Source: Flavobacterium kingsejongi
Lineage (GTDB): Bacteria; Bacteroidota; Bacteroidia; Flavobacteriales; Flavobacteriaceae
Length of the DNA stretch: 64,000 nucleotides
NCBI RefSeq assembly: GCF_003076475.1
Contig: NZ_CP020919.1
Location: 4,154,001-4,218,000, forward strand
Direction: 5' to 3'
Shown here: one piece after another, positions 1 through 8,063 of the stretch
Layout of the letters: each line of letters starts with the position of its first letter
Position numbering within the stretch: position 1 is the stretch's first letter
Program-made: the position numbers and the translations under genes
The notes under the pieces: model-generated
What the model was told of the DNA's origin: nothing
Databases searched by the model: none
The model's input: the letters and a program-made list of their open reading frames with translations, nothing else

Positions 1-920
1 ACAATCACATCCACACCAATACAGGCATGAGGCATTACTTCACGGATTTTATTCACCCGCTCTGTATAGACTTCACGCAGGTACCGACGGCGCATTAATT
101 TAAGGATATCATTGCTGCCGGATTGTAGTGGAATATGAAAATGAGGTACGAAAGTGCGGCTTTTCGAAACAAATTCAATCGTTTCATTACGCAATAAGTT
201 TGGTTCTATTGAAGAAATACGAAGACGTTCAATCCCTTCCACTTTATCCAATTCCTGAACCAATTCATAGAATGTATGTTCGTGCTTTTTATTTCCAAAT
301 TCCCCTTTTCCATAATCCCCGATATTCACACCCGTCAAAACAATTTCACGAATGTTCTTCTCCGAAATCTCTTTGGCATTTTTCAGGACATTTTGCAGCG
401 TATCACTTCGGGAGATCCCTCTTGCCAATGGGATTGTACAATAAGTACATTTATAATCACAACCATCCTGCACCTTTAAAAAAGCACGGGTTCGGTCCCC
501 GATGGAATAACTGCCTACGTAAAAGTCGGCTTCAGAAATCTCACAGGAATGCACTTCTCCAAAATCATTTTTAGAGAGGTCATTGATATAATCAGTAATA
601 TTAAATTTTTCCGTAGCCCCCAACACCAGATCCACACCATCAACAGCAGCGAGTTCTTCCGGTTTCAGTTGGGCATAGCAGCCTACAGCTGCCACAAAAG
701 CTTTATCGTTATTTTTCAGGGCTTTCTTTACTACCTGCTTGAATTGCTTATCGGCATTTTCGGTAACCGAACAGGTGTTGATTACATAAATATCGGCTAC
801 TTCTTCAAAATCTACCCGATCAAAACCTTCACCCTCAAAGTTACGGGCAATGGTAGACGTTTCTGAAAAATTCAGTTTACATCCCAACGTATAAAAAGCT
901 ACTTTTTTTCTATTTTCCAT
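1..920 (-). CDS. mtaB: MtaB-type tRNA methylthiotransferase, 3' end outside window
   Basis: Radical-SAM methylthiotransferase that thiomethylates t6A37 (ms2t6A) of tRNAs reading ANN codons. The frame starts with ATG at 918-920 (MENRKKVAFYTLGCKLN) and stays open to the left edge, so about 306 residues are visible. Three cysteines of the N-terminal UPF0004 cluster are present (TLGCKLN, NTCSVT, VGCYA), followed by the radical-SAM CxxxCxxC motif in CDYKCTYCTIP. The wording TLGCKLN and the radical-SAM context favour MtaB over MiaB, whose N-terminal motif is usually GCQMN. The C-terminal TRAM region is not in the window. A TAAATTTG -7 element lies at 1112-1119 on the same strand, about 190 nt upstream. 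Family call is confident; MtaB versus MiaB slightly less so. Confidence 0.9.
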   Translation of the reverse strand, partial: MENRKKVAFYTLGCKLNFSETSTIARNFEGEGFDRVDFEEVADIYVINTCSVTENADKQFKQVVKKALKNNDKAFVAAVGCYAQLKPEELAAVDGVDLVLGATEKFNITDYINDLSKNDFGEVHSCEISEADFYVGSYSIGDRTRAFLKVQDGCDYKCTYCTIPLARGISRSDTLQNVLKNAKEISEKNIREIVLTGVNIGDYGKGEFGNKKHEHTFYELVQELDKVEGIERLRISSIEPNLLRNETIEFVSKSRTFVPHFHIPLQSGSNDILKLMRRRYLREVYTERVNKIREVMPHACIGVDVI

Positions 921-1334
921 ATCATTAATCCTCTTTTCCATTCCTTAATTCCACTGTAAAAAATACCGGCATTAAATCCTTTTCAAAATACACCAACAAA
1001 CCTACATTTCGACTGCAGCCCGGTTGGTATTGATTTCCTTGTACTTTACAGCTTCTTTTACCGAACCGCAACCATATTTCCAACAGTGGGTTCTCTTCAA
1101 AAAAGAGGATGCAAATTTACATACAATAATCAAGAAATAAAACCTAATGAATTATTATATTTGTATAGATTTCAAACCCAATACTGCATGCAACACACTC
1201 AAAAACAAAAAGATAATCCTGAATTGCACCTTTAGTGGTGTTGCACAAAACGATTTACCTGTTTCCCAAATTAATATGCGTTGCAAAATCCTTCCGAGTA
1301 ACCTGCACCTTATAACACCATAGATCCAAATTAA
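921..1334. promoter_or_regulatory. Divergent intergenic region between mtaB and the OppA-like gene
   Basis: This 414-bp gap separates two divergent genes. On the minus strand TAAATTTG (1112-1119) fits the Bacteroidetes -7 consensus TAnnTTTG for mtaB. On the plus strand TATATTTG (1156-1163) is a -7 candidate for the lipoprotein gene starting at 1335. Neither has a clear TTG about 19 bp upstream. The only other content I see is the small frame listed separately. Confidence 0.45.
1002..1100 (-). CDS. Possible 32-residue small protein in the mtaB leader
   Basis: A short frame in the leader of mtaB, reading from TTG (1098-1100) to TAG (1002-1004). It encodes a basic, Cys-containing peptide (CWKYGCGSVKEAVKYKE, then NTNRAAVEM). 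No ATG is in frame. The start lies only about 12 nt after the -7 element at 1112-1119, so translation would be nearly leaderless. The peptide looks protein-like rather than AT-rich noise, and I have an uncertain memory of similar small flavobacterial proteins. It could equally be chance coding in an RNA leader. Confidence 0.35.
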   Translation of the reverse strand: MKRTHCWKYGCGSVKEAVKYKEINTNRAAVEM

Positions 1335-2945
1335 ATGCGCTTAGCCCTTTATAGTTTTTATTGTATCCTGACCCTTTCATTCGTTTCCTGTAACAAGGAC
1401 ACCACCACCGATCGTGATGATTTGGTTTTCCGCTATAACGAAAATGCAACGGTAAATTCGTTAGATCCGGCATTTGCAAAAATCCGTCCCTCCATCTGGA
1501 TTTGCAATCAAATTTTCAGCGGACTCGTACAACTGGATGACAGCCTGAATATCAAACCTGAAATTGCAAAATCATGGACGATTTCGGAAGATGGCAAAAC
1601 CTATACATTCACCCTCAGGAATGATGTTTATTTTCATAAAAGCCACTACTTTGGACCGGACAGCACCCGAACGGTAAAAGCATCGGACTTTGAATACAGC
1701 CTGAACCGGCTTCTTGACGAGGATATTGCTTCCCCAGGCCGTTGGATACTGCAGAGTGTGGCTCATTTTGAAGCTAAAAATGATAGTATATTCGAGATCA
1801 AACTCAATAAGACTTTTCCCGGATTCCTGGGATTACTATCGATGAAATATGCCTCGGTAGTCCCTAAAGAAGTAATCGAAACGCCTGGCTATGATTTTCG
1901 TTCACAACCTATAGGTACCGGCCCTTTCCAGTTTAAATTTTGGGAAGAAAATGTAAAGCTTGTCCTGAGAAAAAATCCGCTTTATTTTGAAAAAGACAAT
2001 CATAATGTAGCACTTCCTTACCTGGAAGCCATCGCAGTGACTTTCCTTCCCGATAAACAAAGTGGTTTTCTGCAGTTTGTTCAGGGAAAGTTGGATTTCG
2101 TATCCGGTCTTGATCCCTCCTACAAAGATGAGATCCTCACCCAAAAAGGAGCATTGCAACCCAAATACAAAAATGAAGTAGACATGATTACCGGTCCTTA
2201 CCTGAACACCGAATACCTGGGTTTCAAAATGGATAGTAAAGAAGGCCCGGTACTCGATAAAAGAATACGTCAGGCGATGAACTTTGGCTTTGATCGCAGT
2301 AAAATGATCCTTTATTTAAAAAATGGCATGGGAACACCCGCTGTAAATGGGATAATCCCAGCCGGACTACCTGGTTTCGCAGCTATTCCCGGTTATGATT
2401 ACAATCCTGAAAAGGCAAAAGCACTGGTCATGGATTATAAAAAAAGTACCGGTAAAAATCCGGAATTAATGATGAGCACCACCAGTTCCTATCTGGATAT
2501 TGCAGAATTCCTACAGCGGGAATGGAGCAAAATAGGCATCAGCACACAAATCGATATCAATCCCCCTTCTACCCTTACCCAGTCCATTTCAACCGGAAAA
2601 GTAAGTTTTTTCAAAGCCAGCTGGATAGCCGATTACCCGGATGCCGAAAATTACCTCTCATTGTTTTACAGCAAAAACTTTTCGCCAAACGGCCCGAATT
2701 ATACCCACTTTAGCAATACCGAATTTGATCGTTTGTATGAACAGGCATTTTCCGAAAGCGATACTCAGAAGCGGTTGTTACTTTACCAAAAAATGGATGC
2801 TTTAATGATCGAAGAAGCACCTGTAATTCCGCTATTTTATGACAAAGCAGTACGTTTTACCCGAAAGAATGTATCCGGATTGGGCATTAATCCATTAAAT
2901 TTACTCGTAGTCAAAAGAGTGCAAAAGAAACCCGAAGCAAAGTGA
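1335..2945 (+). CDS. OppA/DppA-type peptide-binding lipoprotein (SBP family 5)
   Basis: Solute-binding component of a peptide or nickel-type ABC importer. The 536-residue protein opens with a lipoprotein signal (hydrophobic stretch, then LSFVSC with Cys19). The rest matches SBP_bac_5: SLDPAFAKI near residue 40, the KPEIAKSWTISEDGKTYTF block, and the GTGPFQFK and PDAENYLSLFYS regions. Length is normal for the family. No permease or ATPase gene is adjacent, so the transport partners lie elsewhere or the protein has another peptide-related role; substrate cannot be read from the sequence. The start is the only ATG that places the signal peptide at the N terminus. Confidence 0.85.
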   Translation: MRLALYSFYCILTLSFVSCNKDTTTDRDDLVFRYNENATVNSLDPAFAKIRPSIWICNQIFSGLVQLDDSLNIKPEIAKSWTISEDGKTYTFTLRNDVYFHKSHYFGPDSTRTVKASDFEYSLNRLLDEDIASPGRWILQSVAHFEAKNDSIFEIKLNKTFPGFLGLLSMKYASVVPKEVIETPGYDFRSQPIGTGPFQFKFWEENVKLVLRKNPLYFEKDNHNVALPYLEAIAVTFLPDKQSGFLQFVQGKLDFVSGLDPSYKDEILTQKGALQPKYKNEVDMITGPYLNTEYLGFKMDSKEGPVLDKRIRQAMNFGFDRSKMILYLKNGMGTPAVNGIIPAGLPGFAAIPGYDYNPEKAKALVMDYKKSTGKNPELMMSTTSSYLDIAEFLQREWSKIGISTQIDINPPSTLTQSISTGKVSFFKASWIADYPDAENYLSLFYSKNFSPNGPNYTHFSNTEFDRLYEQAFSESDTQKRLLLYQKMDALMIEEAPVIPLFYDKAVRFTRKNVSGLGINPLNLLVVKRVQKKPEAK

Positions 2946-3031
2946 TACAGGACAATTCCTAATTGTTTCCAAAATCAAATGCTATTTTGCGCTCCTATTC
3001 ATACATTTGAATGGCAAAAAATTTGCACGTT

Positions 3032-3712
3032 ATGAAAATCCTCCTCATAGAAGACGAAGCCGGTTTACGGGAAGTAATCCAGCAATCCCTTGAAAAAGAG
3101 CTCTATATTGTCACCACAGCACACGATTATATTTCCGGGCTGGACAAACTGAGCTCCTATGATTACGATTGCATCCTAATCGACATCATGTTACCCAATG
3201 GCAGCGGACTGGATCTCGTTGCCGAACTGAAAGCCCAAAAGAAAAAAGAAGCGGTTATCATCATATCTGCAAAAGATGCTGTTGACGAAAAGGTGAAAGG
3301 TCTTGACCTGGGTGCAGACGATTACCTGAGTAAGCCATTTCACCTCGCCGAACTTCATGCCCGGATTAAATCTGCTATTCGCCGGAAAAGCCATGATGGT
3401 GACAACGAAATCAAATGGAACAATGTGACCCTGGCACCAGAACAACGATCCGTTAGCGTTAACAAACTCCCCCTTACCCTCAACCGAAAGGAATTTGATC
3501 TTTTATATTATTTCGTCATCAACCCGAACCGGCTGATCAACAAAACGGCGCTGGCAGAATATGTCTGGGGTGACCATACCGATCAGGCGGACAACCTTGA
3601 TTTCGTCTATTCTCAGATTAAAAATCTCAGAAAAAAACTCAAAGAAGCCGCTGCCGAAATTGACATACAGGCCGTGTATGGCATTGGCTATAAAATGATC
3701 GACCATTATTAG
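3032..3712 (+). CDS. OmpR/PhoB-family response regulator
   Basis: DNA-binding response regulator of 226 residues. The receiver domain has the acidic pair (IEDEAG), phosphoacceptor Asp51 (CILIDIMLP) and conserved Lys101 (DYLSKPF). The C-terminal winged helix has the RKEFDLLYYF and TDQADNLDFVYSQIKNLRKKL segments. I place the start at MKILLIEDE (3032) rather than seven codons earlier: a -7 candidate TACATTTG at 3002-3009 would put the transcript start past the upstream ATG, and MKILLIEDE is the usual family start. The kinase gene follows after 10 bp, so the two form an operon. Confidence 0.93.
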   Translation: MKILLIEDEAGLREVIQQSLEKELYIVTTAHDYISGLDKLSSYDYDCILIDIMLPNGSGLDLVAELKAQKKKEAVIIISAKDAVDEKVKGLDLGADDYLSKPFHLAELHARIKSAIRRKSHDGDNEIKWNNVTLAPEQRSVSVNKLPLTLNRKEFDLLYYFVINPNRLINKTALAEYVWGDHTDQADNLDFVYSQIKNLRKKLKEAAAEIDIQAVYGIGYKMIDHY

Positions 3713-3722
3713 AAAAAGAACC

Positions 3723-5018
3723 ATGTTTACACTAAAAAAAAGAGGCAGTTCCCTACAACATTACACGTTACGCTATTTAGCCATTGCACTGCTGGTCGTC
3801 ATTGCTGTATGGGCAAGCCTTTTTTATGCTGTAATCCTGGACGAAGTCTATGACAATATTGATGACGGCCTGAAAAACTCTAAAATCATCATTACCCGTG
3901 AAGCGTTTGCCAACGAGCAATTGCTCAACACTCCAAAATTCGGGGTCAATCAGTTTATTATCACACCACTGCCCAAAGGAGAGTATTCCTATAAAGATGA
4001 GATTAAAACGACCTTTAAATTCATGGAATATGACGATGATGATGAACCTGTGCGTGTCCTAAAAACTGTCTTTAATGATGCCAAAGGCAATCCACACCGT
4101 CTGGAAATCCGGGCTTCTATCGTAGAAGAAGACGAACTGCTGGAAGACTTGCTTTTCGCATTGATTTTCCTGTATATCATGCTCGTGATAAGCATTTTAG
4201 CCATTAACAATATTATCCTCAAACGGGCATGGAAATCTTTCTACAAAATTTTAGACCAGCTTCGGCTTTTCAGGATCGGAACCGGAACCGCATTCAAATC
4301 CCCGGATTCCCATATTAATGAGTTCAAAATTTTAGGCAAGGAACTGGAAGAAATGCTACAGCGCAATGAGGTTATCTATTCGAGCCAAAAACAATTCATC
4401 GAAAATGCCTCCCATGAACTGCAGACACCATTAGCCATCAGCATCAACAAACTGGAACTCTTTGCAGAAAACAACCTGTTGCCGGAAGATCAAATGACTG
4501 AAATCGGAAAAATCAGTGATACGTTATCCAGGCTTGTCCGGCTGAACAAATCCTTATTAATGCTTTCTAAAATCGAAAATCAGCAATACCCGGATGAAGA
4601 ACCTATTACTTTCAATGAATTACTCCCAGAGATTACCGATGATTTTTCAGATTTAGCTACATACAAACAACTGACTATTTCGATCGTTCCAAAAGCTTCT
4701 CTTGTTTTTAAAATGAACAAAGGCCTGGCCGTAGCACTGATCAACAACCTGCTAAAAAATGCCATTATTCACAATCATCCCGGTGGATTTGTTACGATTA
4801 CGATTGCCCACAACAGCATCGAAATCACCAATTCAGGACCCGCAAAAGCCTTAGACACCAACTCTATCTTCAACCGCTTCTCCCGGCACACTACACAAGA
4901 GCAATCGACAGGATTAGGGCTGGCCATTGTAAAATCGATAAGCACTACGTACCGACTTGACATCCAGTACTCGTTTGATGCTAACCATCATTTTACAATT
5001 GTTTTTCCTGTCCGTTAA
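3723..5018 (+). CDS. Sensor histidine kinase, partner of the upstream regulator
   Basis: Membrane histidine kinase of 431 residues. One transmembrane helix lies near residues 17-42 and a second near 143-165, flanking a periplasmic sensor of about 100 residues rich in acidic residues. The cytoplasmic part holds the dimerisation/phosphoacceptor helix (ENASHELQTPL, His231), an N-box (NNLLKNAIIHNHPGG) and a G-box (TGLGLAIVKS). There is no clear HAMP domain between TM2 and the His box. Co-transcribed with the response regulator 10 bp upstream; a PepSY-like secreted protein gene follows 119 bp downstream. Such trios are frequent in Bacteroidetes; the signal sensed is unknown. Confidence 0.93.
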   Translation: MFTLKKRGSSLQHYTLRYLAIALLVVIAVWASLFYAVILDEVYDNIDDGLKNSKIIITREAFANEQLLNTPKFGVNQFIITPLPKGEYSYKDEIKTTFKFMEYDDDDEPVRVLKTVFNDAKGNPHRLEIRASIVEEDELLEDLLFALIFLYIMLVISILAINNIILKRAWKSFYKILDQLRLFRIGTGTAFKSPDSHINEFKILGKELEEMLQRNEVIYSSQKQFIENASHELQTPLAISINKLELFAENNLLPEDQMTEIGKISDTLSRLVRLNKSLLMLSKIENQQYPDEEPITFNELLPEITDDFSDLATYKQLTISIVPKASLVFKMNKGLAVALINNLLKNAIIHNHPGGFVTITIAHNSIEITNSGPAKALDTNSIFNRFSRHTTQEQSTGLGLAIVKSISTTYRLDIQYSFDANHHFTIVFPVR

Positions 5019-5137
5019 ATTCGTATATTTAAGCTATCCGAACCTGTTTTTTTTGTTTTTTACAGAAAATAAAATCATTCCCAAATGTTTCCAGTTTCGG
5101 GATATAGCTTTGTATAGAATTTAAAAACGAATTGATT

Positions 5138-5590
5138 ATGAAAACCATGGACACCCTCAAAAAGTACAGTATTATCGCCGTCTTTCTAATTTTTACAGGC
5201 CTTTCTGCAACAGCGCAAAAAACAAGTATTACCGCACAGCAATTGCCGGCGACTGCTCAGGATTTTTTAAAGAAACATTTTACCAACCAGAAAACAGCTT
5301 ACATCCTGAAGGATGCAGAAACCTTTTCAACAGAATATAAAGTACAGTTGGAAAATGGTATCGAAATTGAATTTGATAAAAAGGGAAACTGGGAAGAAGT
5401 AGATGGAAATAAAAATAAAATTCCCTTTGCGATCCTTCCGAAAAATATAGCAACGTACGTAACGACTAATTACAAAAATACAGAAGTGGTTAAAATTGAA
5501 AAAGGAAATTGGGATTATGAAGTCAAACTTAACAATGGCCTGGAATTAAAATTCAACGCCAAAGGTGAATTTTTAAGACTGGACGACTAA
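5138..5590 (+). CDS. Secreted PepSY-like protein (DUF2874 type)
   Basis: Periplasmic or secreted protein of about 150 residues with a signal peptide ending near TATAQ|K. It has two copies of the repeated PepSY-like unit: one around YKVQLENGIEIEFDKKGNWEEV and one around YEVKLNNGLELKFNAKGEFLRL, each preceded by a helix (ATAQDFLKKHF, NIATYVTTNYK). The function of this family is not established. I choose ATG 5138 (MKTMDTLKK) over the TTG two codons earlier. TAGCTTTG at 5105-5112 fits a -7 element, so it may be transcribed on its own. It is probably a target of the preceding two-component pair, by proximity only. Confidence 0.8.
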   Translation: MKTMDTLKKYSIIAVFLIFTGLSATAQKTSITAQQLPATAQDFLKKHFTNQKTAYILKDAETFSTEYKVQLENGIEIEFDKKGNWEEVDGNKNKIPFAILPKNIATYVTTNYKNTEVVKIEKGNWDYEVKLNNGLELKFNAKGEFLRLDD

Positions 5591-5641
5591 TCCACGCTAT
5601 CTCAGCATAGCAGCATAGCAGCACTACAAAAAGGTTGACAC

Positions 5642-5675
5642 AAAAAATCCACGAGGAATACCCGTGGATTTTTTT
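5642..5675. terminator. Bidirectional intrinsic terminator
   Basis: Hairpin AATCCACG/CGTGGATT flanked by A-runs and T-runs, placed between two convergent genes (PepSY-like protein and GlmU-like protein), so it can serve both. Confidence 0.85.
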
Positions 5676-5688
5676 ATATGTGAGAAAT

Positions 5689-6864
5689 TTATTCTTTTCT
5701 GTATTTTTTTGTTTCTTCAAAAACATGCTCCAAAATGGCAGCATCTTCTGCTGAAAACACTACATCACGTCTTGCCATTACAATCCTTGCGGTTTCAAAA
5801 GCTTTTTTGGTAAGGTATGTGGTAAATCCGGAGGCCCCACCCCAGGAGAAACTGGGAACAAAATTACGGGGAAATCCACTACCAAAAATATTGGTACTTA
5901 CTCCTACGACTGTTCCGGTGTTAAACATAGTATTGATCCCACATTTACTGTGGTCTCCCATCATAAGTCCACAAAACTGCAACCCTGTTTTAGCAAAGCC
6001 TTCCGTTTCATAACTCCACAATTTCACTTCTTCATAGTTATTTTTAAGATTGGAGTTATTGGTATCAGCTCCAAGATTACACCATTCGCCCAGGACAGAA
6101 TTTCCCAAAAAGCCATCATGCCCTTTATTGGAATAGGCAAACAACACCGAATTACTTACCTCTCCTCCAATTCTGGAATACGGCCCTACAGTGGTTGCAC
6201 CATACACTTTAGCGCCCATTTTCACTTGCGCCCCTTCACACAAAGCAAAAGGCCCCCTAATGATTGAGCCTTCCATTATTTCGGTATCTTTTCCGATATA
6301 AATCGGTCCGGTGGAGGCATTCAGGGTTACAAATTCCAATTTGGCACCTTCCTCAATAAAAATATGCTGCGATGCAATCGCATTCACACTGGAAGGAATC
6401 GGTTGTGAAGTCCGGTATTCTGTCAGCAATTCATAATCTTCCCGTATTGCCCGGTCATTTTTGGCAAAAATATCCCAGGTGTGCTGAATTTGTATGGCAC
6501 CTTCTTCATAGGAGATCACTTCATATTCATCAAAATCTACTTCTTCCTGCGATTCCTGAGTATAAAAAGCAATTATTTCTTCTCCCTGGAAAATAGCCTG
6601 CATGGGTTCCAGGTTTTTTACCAGTTCTGACAACACTTCATTCGGCAGGAAAGAAGCATTAATCATAATATTATTTTCCATTTCAACCATCGGGAATTTT
6701 TCCGATAAGTACTCTTCCGTTACCGTGGTCGTGGTATACCCAAGGTATTTTTCCCATTTTTCACGAATGGTCAGAATTCCTACCCGAATTTCAGCAACGG
6801 GACGTGTAAAAGTAAAAGGCAGCAAGGCATTTCTTACTGTTCCGTCAAAAAGGATATAGTTCAT
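5689..6864 (-). CDS. GlmU-like sugar nucleotidyltransferase/acetyltransferase homologue
   Basis: Protein of 391 residues resembling the Bacteroidetes GlmU-like family (N-terminal NTP_transf_4-type domain plus left-handed beta-helix). The N terminus (MNYILFDGTVRNALLPFTFTRPVAEIR) lacks the canonical LxxGxGTRM pyrophosphorylase loop. The second half shows hexapeptide-type repeats (FVTLNASTGPIYIGKDTEIMEGS and following) and a GEWCNLGADTNNSNLKNNY segment like that of acetyltransferase loops. Likely role: UDP-GlcNAc or related sugar nucleotide synthesis, in the cytoplasm. I start at ATG 6862-6864 (MNYILFDG), since the nine codons upstream have no family match. rpmE2 lies upstream on the same strand with its own terminator between. 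Confidence 0.8.
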   Translation of the reverse strand: MNYILFDGTVRNALLPFTFTRPVAEIRVGILTIREKWEKYLGYTTTTVTEEYLSEKFPMVEMENNIMINASFLPNEVLSELVKNLEPMQAIFQGEEIIAFYTQESQEEVDFDEYEVISYEEGAIQIQHTWDIFAKNDRAIREDYELLTEYRTSQPIPSSVNAIASQHIFIEEGAKLEFVTLNASTGPIYIGKDTEIMEGSIIRGPFALCEGAQVKMGAKVYGATTVGPYSRIGGEVSNSVLFAYSNKGHDGFLGNSVLGEWCNLGADTNNSNLKNNYEEVKLWSYETEGFAKTGLQFCGLMMGDHSKCGINTMFNTGTVVGVSTNIFGSGFPRNFVPSFSWGGASGFTTYLTKKAFETARIVMARRDVVFSAEDAAILEHVFEETKKYRKE

Positions 6865-6964
6865 TGTTTTATTTTCTGATTTGAAACCCAAAAGTAATTA
6901 AAAAAAAGTTCTTCCCGAAGCTTCCGAATAAAGATCGGCTCTATCGTTTTCATTTTTTCCCAAT

Positions 6965-6993
6965 AAAAAAGCCTTCCGATTGGAAGGCTTTTT
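6965..6993 (-). terminator. Intrinsic terminator after rpmE2
   Basis: Stem AGCCTTCC/GGAAGGCT with a short loop and T-rich tails on both strands, 20 bp past the rpmE2 stop. Confidence 0.85.
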
Positions 6994-7011
6994 CTATACA
7001 GTACAAACAAA

Positions 7012-7269
7012 CTATTCTTTCTTAGCGTGTTTAGCATATTTAGTTTTGAATTTATCAATACGTCCTGCAGTATCGATAAGTTTAGATTTACCGGTATAAA
7101 ATGGGTGAGATGTTCTGGAGATCTCCATTTTAATAACTGGGTATTCAACACCATCAACTTCAATCGTTTCTTTTGTATCTGCAGTAGACTTTGCAATGAA
7201 CACATCTTCGTTTGACATGTCTTTGAATGCTACTAATCTGTAATTTTCCGGGTGAATTCCTTTTTTCAT
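7012..7269 (-). CDS. rpmE2: 50S ribosomal protein L31 type B
   Basis: Ribosomal protein bL31 of 85 residues with the type B signature MKKGIHPENYR, an SRTSHPFYTGKSKLIDTAGR segment and a basic tail (YAKHAKKE). It lacks the CxxC zinc site of the zinc-containing form, so it is the zinc-independent paralogue type. It is monocistronic: promoter TTTG-N18-TAAATTTG at 7394-7423 upstream, terminator at 6965-6993 downstream. The transcript leader would be about 120 nt, long for this organism, so post-transcriptional control is possible. Confidence 0.96.
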   Translation of the reverse strand: MKKGIHPENYRLVAFKDMSNEDVFIAKSTADTKETIEVDGVEYPVIKMEISRTSHPFYTGKSKLIDTAGRIDKFKTKYAKHAKKE

Positions 7270-7393
7270 CTTTGTAAATATTATTTTTTTATTTGTTTAG
7301 CTGTATTTGTCCTGAAGCTTTTTCCTTATCAGAAAAAGGTGTAAACAGCATACAACTTTTTTAGGTTTAACTTTTTAGGTTATTTTCAGGCTG

Positions 7394-7423
7394 CAAATTT
7401 ACAATTATTTTTTAATTACCAAA
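7394..7423 (-). promoter_or_regulatory. rpmE2 promoter
   Basis: TTTG (7420-7423, read on the minus strand), an 18-bp spacer, then TAAATTTG (7394-7401). This matches the Bacteroidetes sigma factor consensus TTTG-N19-TAnnTTTG. The predicted start point is about 120 nt upstream of the rpmE2 ATG. Confidence 0.7.
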
Positions 7424-7517
7424 CCATTAACGTCTTTTTTTTCATAAACATGGTGAATGATTTTTACCACACTATGTTTTAGGATTTGCTATATTTGTAC
7501 CTTAATAAATATACACC

Positions 7518-8060
7518 ATGGATAAAACTGTTTCGCCAGCCAAATCATCGCTCAATTTCGGCATTCTATTTGGCATTATCATGATTCTTGAATTTGTCAT
7601 TTCTTATGTTGCAGATCTTGATCCTCAGAAAAACCGATCTGTCGGGATTATTACCAGCGTAATGAATTACATGGTGCTTCCTGTTATCTTTATCGTATTA
7701 GGTTCTCTCTCCTATAAAAAGAACCACAATGGCGGCTATATTTCCTTTTCGGAGGTCTTAAAAATCGGGATATCCATTACGGTGCTGGCAGCCTTGCTTT
7801 TTTCCTTATTCAATGCGGGATTCAATTATGTATTTCCTGAATTTGTAGAAAAATCAATGTCTCAGATTCGTGAAGTGATGCTCGAGCAAAGCCCTAACAT
7901 GACCGAAGACCAGGTAGAAAATGCTTTAATGATGACTAAAAAATTCATGAATCCACTGATTTCAATTCCATTGACCATTGCGATGTATGCTTTTTTCGGT
8001 TTATTATGGTCCCTTATCGTAGGTGCTTTTGTAAAAAATGACAAACCTTCCGGATATTAA
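7518..8060 (+). CDS. DUF4199 membrane protein
   Basis: Integral membrane protein of 180 residues with four likely transmembrane helices (near 14-32, 48-66, 84-106 and 148-170). It carries the FSEVLKIGISITVLAALLFSLFN block and the short C-terminal tail typical of DUF4199. Biochemical function is unknown. A -7 candidate TATATTTG lies at 7490-7497. The gene for a GT2 glycosyltransferase starts 3 bp after its stop; this pairing is common in Flavobacteria and suggests a shared envelope-sugar role, which is inference. Confidence 0.85.
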   Translation: MDKTVSPAKSSLNFGILFGIIMILEFVISYVADLDPQKNRSVGIITSVMNYMVLPVIFIVLGSLSYKKNHNGGYISFSEVLKIGISITVLAALLFSLFNAGFNYVFPEFVEKSMSQIREVMLEQSPNMTEDQVENALMMTKKFMNPLISIPLTIAMYAFFGLLWSLIVGAFVKNDKPSGY

Positions 8061-8063
8061 TAT

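Noticed and set aside
128..574. Plus-strand open frame opposite mtaB
   Set aside because: It lies fully inside the minus-strand mtaB gene, which has all its cysteine motifs; the opposite frame shows no domain.
1335..2945. Peptide-transport operon around the OppA-like gene
   Set aside because: No permease or ATPase is adjacent; only the binding protein is present.
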